The notes beneath the pieces are model-generated. The model ran no database searches. It was not told where the DNA came from and saw only the letters and a program-made list of their open reading frames with translations. Position numbers and translations under genes: made by a program. A stretch of 64,000 nt of DNA from Anaerolinea sp. (lineage in GTDB: Bacteria; Chloroflexota; Anaerolineae; Anaerolineales; Anaerolineaceae), in contig JARKPU010000058.1 in assembly GCA_029975055.1 (NCBI GenBank), positions 1-64,000 of the forward strand, read 5' to 3'. How positions within the stretch are numbered: the first letter of the stretch is position 1; each line of letters begins with the position of its first letter. This document shows, piece by piece, positions 28,401 through 35,336 of this stretch.

Positions 28401-28577
28401 CGCGTGCGTTACGAAGCCACCCCTCTACTCGGCGAGGCGGTGGCGGACTTCCGCGAATACATCATGAACGAGACGCTTGCCCTCGAACTGGAACCGGGTG
28501 ACGCCCTGGAGGGTATGGCGACTGTCAGCGATACCTTCGATGGAGAGCAGGTGAGCCTGGGCCTGGCGAAAGTATAA
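25428..28577 (+). CDS. ileS: Isoleucyl-tRNA synthetase, IleS2 type with GxHH motif
   Basis: A 1049-residue IleS. GTG 25428 is taken as start because GGAGG (25417-25421) lies 6 nt upstream; TTG 25422 would leave no spacing. The HxGH signature is swapped to GxHH (G55-V-H-H58), while KMSKS is canonical at 597-601 (KMSKSKGN). The editing domain (LLVWTTTPWTLPANV; VHIAPAFGADD), CxxC pairs and the NWYLRRSRRRFWKS anticodon region are all present. This sequence type is IleS2. Natural GxHH variants are known among IleS2 enzymes and are linked to very strong mupirocin resistance. It is probably the main housekeeping enzyme. Confidence 0.93.
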   Translation: MFKPVSPKLNVTLLEEGMMRFWRNHNVFERTLTEREGRPEYVFYEGPPTANGRPGVHHVLARAFKDVFPRYKIMRGYHVIRRGGWDTHGLPVEIEVEKKLGFTNKQQIEDFGIAKFNELCRESAFAYIQDWEKLTERIAFWVDLKTAYVTFKNEYIESVWWILKNLWDKDLIYRGFKVVPYCPRCGTPLSDHEVALGYDDAVDPSVYVRLPLVDTPGTSLLVWTTTPWTLPANVAVAAHPNVDYVTVEHALPEGGSERLILAEALLQAVFGEEPVKVVERFKGSALRGKRYHPLFTFIPPEKPAHRVVLADFVTTDDGSGLVHIAPAFGADDMSLAVEENLPVIMTVGPDGAFLPEVRPWSGMFVKDADPYITTDLKNRGLLLKAGTITHTYPFCWRCSTPLLYYARPTWYIRTSQYRDRLVALNNEINWYPGHIKNGRFGNWLENNIDWALGRERYWGTPLPVWECEACHHEVMAGSVKELSALAGRDLTGLDLHRPYVDEVVLKCPQCEGKMRRVPELIDVWFDSGSMPVAQWHYPFENQDEFKRQFPADYICEAVDQTRGWFYSLHAISTLLFDQVSFKNVICLGLILDKNGQKMSKSKGNIVNPWDVINQHGADAMRWYLYTATPPGQERRFSAELVGEVISNFTLTLWNTYSFFVTYANLDGWKPAPGESVEYSPLDRWLLSALHALVRGVTEAMETYDVTGATRPIETFVDQLSNWYLRRSRRRFWKSGSDADKKAAYATLYEALVTLSKLLGPTMPFMAEELYQNLVRMVDENAPVSVHLAEWPAFDASRIDDGLNREMALVMKLASLGHAARNKANRKVRQPLAEVAFAVGSADEMSVPLRYAELLEDELNVKRVRMLSAAAEAVSFSLNPLPKQLGQKYGSKFPAIRQALLAMDAHPAAQKLLAGAALDVQAGGETFTVLPEEVEVRIQARSGYAVASEGAYLAALTTDLTPELVREGLAREFVRRVQDLRKAAGLEIADRVRVRYEATPLLGEAVADFREYIMNETLALELEPGDALEGMATVSDTFDGEQVSLGLAKV

Positions 28578-28910
28578 GCTGGAGGAGCGTGGAACCGGGC
28601 ACAACAAGGAAAGACGGTGGAGCCGTCTACTAAGTGGTTTTCTCGCTAAGCTCAAAACATTCGAGTAAACATCTCTCCCTCTGGGAGAGGGTAGGGCGGA
28701 CCGATGTGTCCGCCCTCTTTCTTTAACAACCCCATTGAATTTTCCTTGAACCCGCAGCTTATCCGGCGCCCGGTTGCTTGAAGGCAGGCCGCCGCCGGAT
28801 ACATCCATTCCCCTGTTTTGCGCGTACTATGAGTACAATTAGGAGTTATACAACCTGTTTAGTAAAAATATGGCGACTGTTACAATGAGGCCGGATGGCA
28901 AAGGGTTGGC
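28578..28910. other. Intergenic region with tandem hairpins
   Basis: These 333 nt separate ileS from the next operon. They hold a 6-bp hairpin (AGACGG/CCGTCT, 28612-28628), a 7-bp hairpin (CTCTCCC/GGGAGAG, 28673-28689) and a 9-bp terminator-like hairpin. The right half is richer in AT (TACAAT at 28833, TTACAAT near 28880) and probably carries the promoter of the CDP-alcohol phosphatidyltransferase operon, but I cannot fix a -35/-10 pair. No gene is visible. Confidence 0.5.
28693..28724 (+). terminator. Terminator after ileS
   Basis: AGGGCGGAC (28693-28701), a 6-nt loop, GTCCGCCCT (28708-28716), then CTTTCTTT. Confidence 0.75.
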
Positions 28911-30041
28911 ATGGAATTGAAACACCTGAAACGTGAGTGGGCGGCCCTGGCGGCAGTCTGCGCTGCCTTGCTGGCAGGCGGGTATGCGCTGCTGGCCTCC
29001 GCCTGGCCCGGCGGTGAGCGCATCTTTTGGGCCGGGCCGGCGGGGGCGGTGCTCGTTCACTTGCTGGCGCACCTGCGGGGCAACCTTGCCCAAAACCACC
29101 CGCCTGGCCGGCCGGAGGAACTCTTCGCGAGCCTTGGCCTGGCCAACTGGATCACCCTGCTGCGCGCGGGTTTCCTGGCGCTTCTGGCGGGCTTTCTCCT
29201 TTTGCCCAGGCCGGAGGGTACGGCTGCCTGGGCGCCGGGCGCCCTGTATATGTCCGCAGCCGTGCTGGACTTCATGGACGGCTGGGCGGCGCGCGCATCG
29301 CGGCGCACCACGGCGCTCGGCGAGGCGCTGGACATGCATTGGGATGGCTTCGGCGTCCTGGCTGCCAGTTTGCTGCTCGTCCGGTATGGGCAGGTGCCGC
29401 CCTGGTACCTGCTGGTGGGTCTGGCGCGCTATCTCTACCTCTTCGGGCTGAAGCTGCGCGAGCGGGCGGGCCTCGTCAACGGGCCGCTTCCGCCCAGCAA
29501 GATGCGCCGCGCCCTGGCCGGGCTGCAGATGGGTTTCATCGCGGTGGCAATGCTGCCCGTCTTCACCCCGCCGGCCACCTGGGCGGCCGCCACGGCCTTC
29601 ATGCTGCCGCTGCTGGCAGGCTTCGTGCGCGACTTCCTGGCCGTGAGCGGCGAGCTGCGCCCGTCCGCGGCAGAGCAAGGCATCTGGAACACCCGCCTGA
29701 AGGGATGGCTTCCCCTGGCGCTCCGCGCGGGGTCGGTGGGGCTGCTTGCGGCGGTGCTTGGCCGAGAGATGTTCACCCCCGCGCCTGACGCGGCGGTTTT
29801 GACCGCTGGGCTGGCCGGGATGGCGCTCATCGGGCTGGGGGCAGCGGGGCGCGTGGCGGCTTTGGCGATCGTCTTGCTCAGCGGGTTCGCCTTGCGCGCC
29901 TGGCCGCTGGATGGGCTTTATTGGGCGGTTCTCCTGCTTCATTCCGTGCTGATGTTCACCGGGACAGGGCCGTACTCAATATGGAAACCGGAAGATTGGT
30001 TGATCGATCACCGGGCGGGCGAAGCCCGGCTCCAGCGCTGA
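28911..30041 (+). CDS. CDP-alcohol phosphatidyltransferase family membrane protein
   Basis: A 376-residue polytopic protein. The complete family signature is present at residues 120-145: D120-x2-D123-G124-x2-A127-R128-x8-G137-x3-D141-x3-D145. These residues hold the metal and the CDP-alcohol, and transfer its phosphoalcohol to an acceptor alcohol. An extra hydrophobic C-terminal region (about 270-345), ending MFTGTGPYSIWKPEDW, resembles the end of DoxX-like proteins by eye and is not needed for the core reaction. It opens the eight-gene run to 35257. The acceptor is unknown and need not be a normal phospholipid. Confidence 0.85.
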   Translation: MELKHLKREWAALAAVCAALLAGGYALLASAWPGGERIFWAGPAGAVLVHLLAHLRGNLAQNHPPGRPEELFASLGLANWITLLRAGFLALLAGFLLLPRPEGTAAWAPGALYMSAAVLDFMDGWAARASRRTTALGEALDMHWDGFGVLAASLLLVRYGQVPPWYLLVGLARYLYLFGLKLRERAGLVNGPLPPSKMRRALAGLQMGFIAVAMLPVFTPPATWAAATAFMLPLLAGFVRDFLAVSGELRPSAAEQGIWNTRLKGWLPLALRAGSVGLLAAVLGREMFTPAPDAAVLTAGLAGMALIGLGAAGRVAALAIVLLSGFALRAWPLDGLYWAVLLLHSVLMFTGTGPYSIWKPEDWLIDHRAGEARLQR

Positions 30042-31024
30042 CGCCGTTCACCGGTCTGCGCTGGGCCTGGCTGCTCTGGCCTGCTGCGGCAGGAGCGGCC
30101 TGGTTTGCCGTGCGCAGCCTCCCGCTGGAAGCGGCCTGGAAGGCCATCACTGGCTTGCAGGCCTGGCAGGTTGCCGTGCTGGCGGCCGCCAACCTGGCGG
30201 TGCTGGCGCTCTTCGCGGGGCGGTGGGGCTTCATCCTGGGCAGTTTCGGCTCGAAGGCACCCTTCACGGCGCTCTTGGGCTATCGGCTGGCGGGGTTTGG
30301 CCTGAGTTACTTCACCCCCGGGCCGCAGGTGGGCGGTGAACCGCTGCAGGTATTGCTGCTTCACCGTCGGCAGGGAGTGCCTGCTGCGACGGCTGTGGCG
30401 AGCGTGTTCTTCGAGAAGCTGCTGGAGATGCTTTCGAACTTCACTTTCCTGGTCATCGGGCTGTTGGTCGTCGCCAGCAGCGGCCTGGCCGGCGGGAACA
30501 TCCCATTCTTTGCCTGGCCGCTGGCCGGGAGCGTGCTGGCTCTGCCGGTCATGCACCTGGCAGCTTTGCGGCGCGGGCGCAGGCCGTTGGCCGGGCTGAT
30601 TGGCCGCGCCGCGGGCCGGTTTGGCGGGCGCTTCTGGCAGGCCGGGGCTCGCCATGCCAGGGAGGCTGAAGACCTGATCGGCGCTTTTTGCAGAGAACGC
30701 CCGGCCGACCTGGCGCGTGCAATCGGCATCTCCGCGCTGGTGTGGGCCGCCTCGCTGGCCGAGTTTCACCTGCTGCTGCGCTTTTTGGGCGTCGCTGCAG
30801 GGCCGGTGCAGACGGTTGGCATCCTCACGGCAGCGCGCGTGGCCTTCTTGCTCCCCTTGCCCGCCGGGCTTGGCGCCCTGGAAGCCAGCCAGTACCTGGC
30901 AATGCAAGCCGCGGGTTTCGACCCGCTTTTGGGCCTGGCTGCCAGCCTGATTATCCGCGCTCGCGATGTGATGTTGGGCCTGATCGGCCTTTTGATTGGT
31001 GGCTGGGGTTTGCGCAGGTTTTGA
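29981..31024 (+). CDS. Flippase-like (AglD/LPG-synthase TM region) membrane protein
   Basis: About 347 residues with 7-8 membrane segments, matching the flippase-like domain found in AglD and in the N-terminal part of MprF. Landmarks are YRLAGFGLSYFTPGPQVGGEPLQ and LLPLPAGLGALEASQYLAMQ. It lacks the lysyl-transferase domain of MprF. The ATG at 29981 is the likely start and overlaps the previous gene by 61 nt; a longer form from 29921 is possible. The overlap with the CDP-alcohol enzyme suggests that one makes a lipid-linked product and the other moves it across the membrane. Confidence 0.75.
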   Translation: METGRLVDRSPGGRSPAPALTPFTGLRWAWLLWPAAAGAAWFAVRSLPLEAAWKAITGLQAWQVAVLAAANLAVLALFAGRWGFILGSFGSKAPFTALLGYRLAGFGLSYFTPGPQVGGEPLQVLLLHRRQGVPAATAVASVFFEKLLEMLSNFTFLVIGLLVVASSGLAGGNIPFFAWPLAGSVLALPVMHLAALRRGRRPLAGLIGRAAGRFGGRFWQAGARHAREAEDLIGAFCRERPADLARAIGISALVWAASLAEFHLLLRFLGVAAGPVQTVGILTAARVAFLLPLPAGLGALEASQYLAMQAAGFDPLLGLAASLIIRARDVMLGLIGLLIGGWGLRRF

Positions 31025-31042
31025 ATCAAAGGAGAGGCAATC

Positions 31043-31381
31043 ATGGAACGAGTCCAGATGAAATTCGGCTTTTTGCAGGCGCTCATTGCCGCGGCGGCGC
31101 TGGTGACCACCGTCATTCACTTTTACCTGGGCATCAAGTTCACCGATCCGCTGTTTCTGTTGAACGCGTTTGGCTATGTGGGGCTGGCCGGACTGTACCT
31201 GCTGCCAATCGGCTTCTTTCAACCTTATCGCGGGGTGGTGCGCTGGGTGCTGATGGCCTATGCCCTGCTGACGATTGTCCTCTGGGCGGTCATGAACGGC
31301 AAATTTGATGCTCCCGGCATCGCGGCAAAATCGGCGGAAGTGTTGATGATCGTCCTGCTATACCTGGATCGAAAGACCTGA
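31043..31381 (+). CDS. Four-TM hypothetical membrane protein
   Basis: A 112-residue protein with four hydrophobic helices (about 10-28, 36-57, 66-84 and 96-110). A His in the first helix region (TVIHFYLGIKF) and the order of helices recall small DoxX-like or DUF4383-like membrane proteins, but no family can be named. It lies 18 nt after the flippase-like gene and 23 nt before ribA, inside the run. Confidence 0.7.
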   Translation: MERVQMKFGFLQALIAAAALVTTVIHFYLGIKFTDPLFLLNAFGYVGLAGLYLLPIGFFQPYRGVVRWVLMAYALLTIVLWAVMNGKFDAPGIAAKSAEVLMIVLLYLDRKT

Positions 31382-31404
31382 ACCCTTTAACAAAGGAAGC
31401 GAAC

Positions 31405-32052
31405 ATGGAAGACAACTTATCGGTAAAACGTTTGGCATGTGCGCGCATCCCCACGGCGGGCGGCACATTCCAGTTGTGCGTGTACGAGAACAGCCGTGAC
31501 GACAAGGAGCACCTGGCGCTGGTGATGGGAGAGGTGTTCGGGCAGCCCGGCGTGCTGGTGCGCATCCATTCGGAGTGCTTCACCGGCGATGTGCTTGGCT
31601 CGCGGCGCTGCGATTGCGGCGACCAGCTTCACCGCGCCATGGAACTGGTGGCGCTGGAAGGGCAGGGCGTCATCATTTACCTGCGGCAGGAAGGCCGCGG
31701 CATCGGCCTGGCCGAGAAGCTGCGCGCTTATAACCTGCAAGACGGCGGCCTCGATACGGTTGATGCCAACCTGGCCCTGGGCCATGCCGCCGACGCGCGC
31801 GATTACTCGGCGGCCGCGGCCATCCTCAACGACCTGGGGGTGCGCTCGGTGCGCCTGATGACAAACAATCCCGAGAAGATCCATGACCTGCAGTGCCTGG
31901 GCGTGGAGGTGAGTGAGCGGGTAGCCCTCGAGACGACGGTGTACCCGGATAATGCGTATTACCTACTCACCAAGGCACAGCGGATGAACCATCTGCTGGA
32001 CGCCGGTTCTCTTTTGAATGCGCTGGTGGCAAACCGCAATGGACATCATTGA
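31405..32052 (+). CDS. ribA: GTP cyclohydrolase II
   Basis: A 215-residue GTP cyclohydrolase II. The zinc ligands are in C-FTGDVLGSRR-C-D-C-G (about residues 60-73), and the catalytic and GTP-binding segments YLRQEGRGIGLAEKLRAYNLQD and LMTNNPEKIHDL are intact. It opens the GTP imidazole ring, releases formate and pyrophosphate, and gives 2,5-diamino-6-ribosylamino-pyrimidinone phosphate. No DHBP synthase domain is fused and no other riboflavin genes except a RibD reductase domain are nearby, so it may serve a pathway other than riboflavin. Confidence 0.93.
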   Translation: MEDNLSVKRLACARIPTAGGTFQLCVYENSRDDKEHLALVMGEVFGQPGVLVRIHSECFTGDVLGSRRCDCGDQLHRAMELVALEGQGVIIYLRQEGRGIGLAEKLRAYNLQDGGLDTVDANLALGHAADARDYSAAAAILNDLGVRSVRLMTNNPEKIHDLQCLGVEVSERVALETTVYPDNAYYLLTKAQRMNHLLDAGSLLNALVANRNGHH

Positions 32053-32788
32053 GCGGCTGTTGGAGGACGTTTCCGGGCGCAGCGGGCGGCTCGAGCGGCC
32101 TGTGGTGACGCTCAGCTACGCCCAGAGCCTCGACGGCAGCCTGACGACCAGCCGCGGCAGGCGCGCGGCGATCAGTTGCGCCGAGACAAAACTACTCACG
32201 CACCGCCTGCGCGCGGCTCACGCGGCCATCCTGGTTGGGATCGGCACCGTGCTTGCCGACGACCCGCAGCTCACCGCACGGCTGGCAGGCGGCCCGAACC
32301 CGCTCCCCGTGGTGCTCGACCGTTCCCTGCGCATCCCGCCGGATTCTCGGCTCATCCGGCGCGGCGATGTGCGCCCGTGGGTGGCCTGCGGCGAAGACGC
32401 CCCGGCCGGGGCGGTGGAGCGCCTGGCGGAACAGGGCGTGAGGCTGCTGCGCGTGGCCGCCGATGACCAGGGCCGCCTCGATTTGCGCGCTGTGCTCCGG
32501 GCGCTCTGGCAGGATGGACGCGAAAGCCTGATGGTCGAGGGCGGCGCGCGGGTGATTTCCAGCTTCTTGAGCGAGCGGCTGGCTGACCAGGCGGTGCTCA
32601 CCATCGCGCCGGTGTGGTTCGGCGGCCCGCCGGGGCTGGAAAGCCACGTGGGCAGGCAGGGGGTCTTCCCGTGCCTGCTTGAGCCGCATTTCCAGCCCAT
32701 GGGGCGCGATCTGGTGGCCTGGGGACGGCTTGGGGAGGGTTTCTATGCGGAGGAAAGCGCTGTATTTCAGCGGGCTGCGGCAGGTTGA
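32039..32788 (+). CDS. RibD C-terminal-type reductase (no deaminase domain)
   Basis: A 249-residue protein equivalent to the reductase half of RibD. It begins at ATG 32039, overlapping ribA by 14 nt. Landmarks are VTLSYAQSLDGSLTTSRG, the ILVGIGTVLADDPQLTAR segment and the NADPH loop near LMVEGGARVISSFL. The N-terminal zinc deaminase domain of bifunctional RibD is absent. The reductase converts the ribosyl to a ribityl side chain with NADPH. Without the deaminase, the substrate would be the diaminopyrimidine, as in fungal and archaeal riboflavin synthesis. Confidence 0.87.
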   Translation: MDIIERLLEDVSGRSGRLERPVVTLSYAQSLDGSLTTSRGRRAAISCAETKLLTHRLRAAHAAILVGIGTVLADDPQLTARLAGGPNPLPVVLDRSLRIPPDSRLIRRGDVRPWVACGEDAPAGAVERLAEQGVRLLRVAADDQGRLDLRAVLRALWQDGRESLMVEGGARVISSFLSERLADQAVLTIAPVWFGGPPGLESHVGRQGVFPCLLEPHFQPMGRDLVAWGRLGEGFYAEESAVFQRAAAG

Positions 32789-33776
32789 AGTGCTCGAAGA
32801 GGAGCTGCCGGGCCCAGGCGCCGGGCAGCTGCTGGTGCGCACGCTCCGGTCTGGCGTCAGCGCCGGTACGGAGATGCTGTTCTACCGGGGGCAGTTCCCG
32901 GAGGGCATGCCGGTGGATGAATCCATTGCGGCGCTGCAAGGGGGCTTCCATTACCCGCTCAAGTATGGATATTCCAGCGTGGGCGAGGTGATTGACGCGG
33001 GCGCGGGCGTGGACCGGGCCTGGCTGGGCAGGCATGTTTTCGCCTTCCACCCGCACGAATCGCACTTCCTGGCGGGCCTCGACGAGCTCATCCCGCTGCC
33101 GGATGGCGTGAGCGAGGACGACGCCGTCTTCTTGCCCAACATGGAAACGGCGGTCAATTTTATCCTCGACGGCCGCCCCCTGGCCGGGGAATTTGCGGCG
33201 GTATTTGGGTTGGGGGTGGTCGGCCTGCTCAGTGCGGCACTGCTGGCGCAGTTCCCGCTCGGCGGGCTGGTGGCTTTCGACCGGCTGCTGGCGCGCCGCG
33301 TGGCCGCCGCAAAGCAGGGGGTGGGCATGGTGCTGGATCCGCTCGATGCGGGCAGCTGTGCAGAGGCCTGCGCCGACCTGCGCGCGCAGGGCATGCCAGA
33401 CGGCTTCGACCTGGCATTCGAGCTTTCAGGGGCGCCTGGTGCGCTGGAGCAGGCCATTCACATGACCGGTTTTGCCGGGCGGGTGGTGATCGGCTCGTGG
33501 TATGGGGCAAAACCGGTCTCGCTCGATTTAGGCGGGCGCTTCCACCGCAGCCGCATGCGCCTGATCAGCAGCCAGGTGAGCACGCTGGCCCCCGAGCTGG
33601 GCGGGCGGTGGACGAAAGAGCGCCGCCTGGGTGCAGCCTGGAGGCAGCTTCAAAACCTGCGTCCGGCGCGCTGGATCACCCAGCGCTTTCCCATCGAGCG
33701 GGCGGCCGAGGCTTACCGGCTGCTGGACGAACGCCCGGAGGAAACGATCCAGGTGGTTTTTGATTTTGGCAGCTGA
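32745..33776 (+). CDS. MDR-family (zinc-type) dehydrogenase
   Basis: A 343-residue medium-chain dehydrogenase starting at ATG 32745 after GGGAGGG, overlapping the reductase gene by 44 nt. The N-terminal catalytic domain has SGVSAGTEMLFYRG where classical enzymes carry the catalytic Cys, and HPHESHFLAG. The Rossmann loop is GLGVVGLLSAAL (about residues 152-163). Loss of the usual zinc Cys is shared with BchC-like relatives and leaves the metal state unclear. It probably oxidises or reduces a side-chain alcohol of the pathway intermediate. Confidence 0.8.
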   Translation: MRRKALYFSGLRQVEVLEEELPGPGAGQLLVRTLRSGVSAGTEMLFYRGQFPEGMPVDESIAALQGGFHYPLKYGYSSVGEVIDAGAGVDRAWLGRHVFAFHPHESHFLAGLDELIPLPDGVSEDDAVFLPNMETAVNFILDGRPLAGEFAAVFGLGVVGLLSAALLAQFPLGGLVAFDRLLARRVAAAKQGVGMVLDPLDAGSCAEACADLRAQGMPDGFDLAFELSGAPGALEQAIHMTGFAGRVVIGSWYGAKPVSLDLGGRFHRSRMRLISSQVSTLAPELGGRWTKERRLGAAWRQLQNLRPARWITQRFPIERAAEAYRLLDERPEETIQVVFDFGS

Positions 33777-33799
33777 CCCTGTGCAGAAGAGGAGTATTT

Positions 33800-34177
33800 A
33801 TGTATCGAGTGGCCGTGCGGCGTGGGTTTATCGCCCAGCATTATCTGATCGGCGGGGATTGGGGGCCGGAAAACGAGAAGCATTCGCATCCTTACGTGCT
33901 CGAGCTTGAGCTGAGCGGTGAGGTGCTCGACCGGCACAATTACCTGGTGGATATCGTCGAAATCGAACGCCTGTTGAATGCCCAGATTGGATATTACCGC
34001 GAGCGCACGTTGAACGATCTGCCGGAATTTCAGGCGATAAACCCCTCGTTGGAGCTGTTCGCGCGCCTGTTATGCGAAGCGCTGGCGAGGCAGATTCGGG
34101 CGGAGAATATCCGCACCGTGTGCGTTCGCCTGTGGGAGAACGAATCGGCCTGGGCTTCCTTCAGCGTGGAGCGCTGA
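33800..34177 (+). CDS. 6-pyruvoyl-tetrahydropterin synthase-like protein, Glu at catalytic Cys position
   Basis: A 125-residue T-fold protein. The zinc triad is H14, H28 and H30. Further family features are LND at 71-73, NPSLELFARLL (81-91) and E113 in RLWENES. The catalytic Cys of QueD/PTPS (CxxxHxH) is replaced by E24 (E-NEK-H-S-H). Cys-to-Glu is the hallmark of PTPS-III, which cleaves the side chain of dihydroneopterin triphosphate to give a hydroxymethyl pterin. The true substrate may differ, since the cyclohydrolase here is type II. It directly adjoins the glycosyltransferase gene. Confidence 0.82.
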   Translation: MYRVAVRRGFIAQHYLIGGDWGPENEKHSHPYVLELELSGEVLDRHNYLVDIVEIERLLNAQIGYYRERTLNDLPEFQAINPSLELFARLLCEALARQIRAENIRTVCVRLWENESAWASFSVER

Positions 34178-35257
34178 GTGCGAATCGGGCTGGTCATCTA
34201 TGGCAGCCTGGGCACGCTCTCCGGCGGCTACCTGTATGACCGGAAGCTGGTGGAATACCTGCGCTCGCGCGGTGATACGGTGGAAATCATATCCCAGCGT
34301 TGGGGACCTTACCCGCTGCGGCTCGCGCAAGGGTTGGACTCTGGCCTGGCGAGCCGTTTGGCAGGCCTGAACCTGGATGTGCTGCTGGAGGATGAACTGA
34401 ACCATCCTTCGCTCATCGCGGCCAACCTGCGCCTCAAGCGCCTTGGGCACGCCCCCATCCTCTCGATTGTTCACCATTTGCGCAGCAGCGAGGCGCACCC
34501 GCCGGCCTGGATGCCCCTGTACCGGGCGGTCGAGCGCGCCTATTTGCGCAGCGCCGACGGCTTTATCTTCAACAGCCGGGCCACTCACGCTGCGGTGGAA
34601 GCGCTGCTGGGCGCTCAGCCTGGCTTGAGCGTGACGGCCACCCCCGGCGGCGACCGGTTTGGGGCGGCGCTCGATGAGGGCGAGATCCGGCGGCGCACGC
34701 AAGCGGCCGGCCCGCTGCGCGTGTTGTTCGTTGGCAACGTCATCGCACGGAAAGGGCTTGAGACTCTGCTGCGCGCAGCAGCCGAGCTGCCGGAGGGGAG
34801 CGCGTGCCTGCGCATCGCCGGGCGAATGGACGCAGAGCCTGCGACGACGAGGAGCCTGAAGCGGTTCATCAACCGGTGCAAGATTGGGGGGCGCATAGCC
34901 TTCTTAGGGGCGCTGGATGACGAAGGCCTGGCGGCTGAGATGCGCATAGCCAACGTGCTGGCGGTGCCCTCCCAGTACGAAGGCTTTGGCATTGTGTACC
35001 TGGAAGGGATGGGGTTCGGTCTGCCGGCCCTTGGCACCACCGCGGGGGCGGCGAGTGAGATCATCCACGACGGTGTGAGTGGGAAGCTCGTTGCCCCCGG
35101 AGACTGGCAATCGCTGGCCGGATGGCTGCGGCAACTCTCCGGAGAGCGCAGCCTGCTCCTGAACCTCAGCCTGGCCGCGCGGCGCAGGTTCGATGCATTC
35201 CCCGGCTGGGATGCAAGCATGGAGAATGCGCGCAGCTTTCTACACAAACTCGGTTGA
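34178..35257 (+). CDS. Glycosyltransferase family 4
   Basis: A 359-residue GT-B glycosyltransferase. It starts with GTG immediately after the stop of the PTPS-like gene (TGAGTG). The N-terminal acceptor domain opens RIGLVIYGSLGTLSGGYLYD. The donor domain has LRVLFVGNVIARKGLETLL and the retaining E-x7-E pair (YEGFGIVYLEGMGFGLP). No signal or membrane segment is visible, so it acts in the cytoplasm on a soluble or membrane-surface acceptor. It closes the run and probably glycosylates the small molecule made by the preceding genes. Confidence 0.87.
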   Translation: MRIGLVIYGSLGTLSGGYLYDRKLVEYLRSRGDTVEIISQRWGPYPLRLAQGLDSGLASRLAGLNLDVLLEDELNHPSLIAANLRLKRLGHAPILSIVHHLRSSEAHPPAWMPLYRAVERAYLRSADGFIFNSRATHAAVEALLGAQPGLSVTATPGGDRFGAALDEGEIRRRTQAAGPLRVLFVGNVIARKGLETLLRAAAELPEGSACLRIAGRMDAEPATTRSLKRFINRCKIGGRIAFLGALDDEGLAAEMRIANVLAVPSQYEGFGIVYLEGMGFGLPALGTTAGAASEIIHDGVSGKLVAPGDWQSLAGWLRQLSGERSLLLNLSLAARRRFDAFPGWDASMENARSFLHKLG

Positions 35258-35284
35258 GCGCCTTGAGGTTGGGGTGGGAATCAA

Positions 35285-35310
35285 CCAGGGTGGGCACAAG
35301 CCCACCCTGG
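35285..35310. terminator. Hairpin between convergent genes
   Basis: CCAGGGTGGGC (35285-35295), ACAA, GCCCACCCTGG (35300-35310), with ATTTTT about 10 nt further on the plus side. It separates the glycosyltransferase gene from gpmA. GGGTGGGC/GCCCACCC palindromes occur as dispersed repeats in many genomes, so it may also be a repeat element. Confidence 0.6.
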
Positions 35311-35336
35311 CCGGTTATTGATTTTTGCTGTGAGTC

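Noticed and set aside
28911..31024. Ordinary phosphatidylglycerol synthesis genes
   Set aside because: The CDP-alcohol enzyme has an atypical C-terminal membrane extension, overlaps a flippase-like gene and continues into ribA-type genes, which does not fit a simple pgsA locus.
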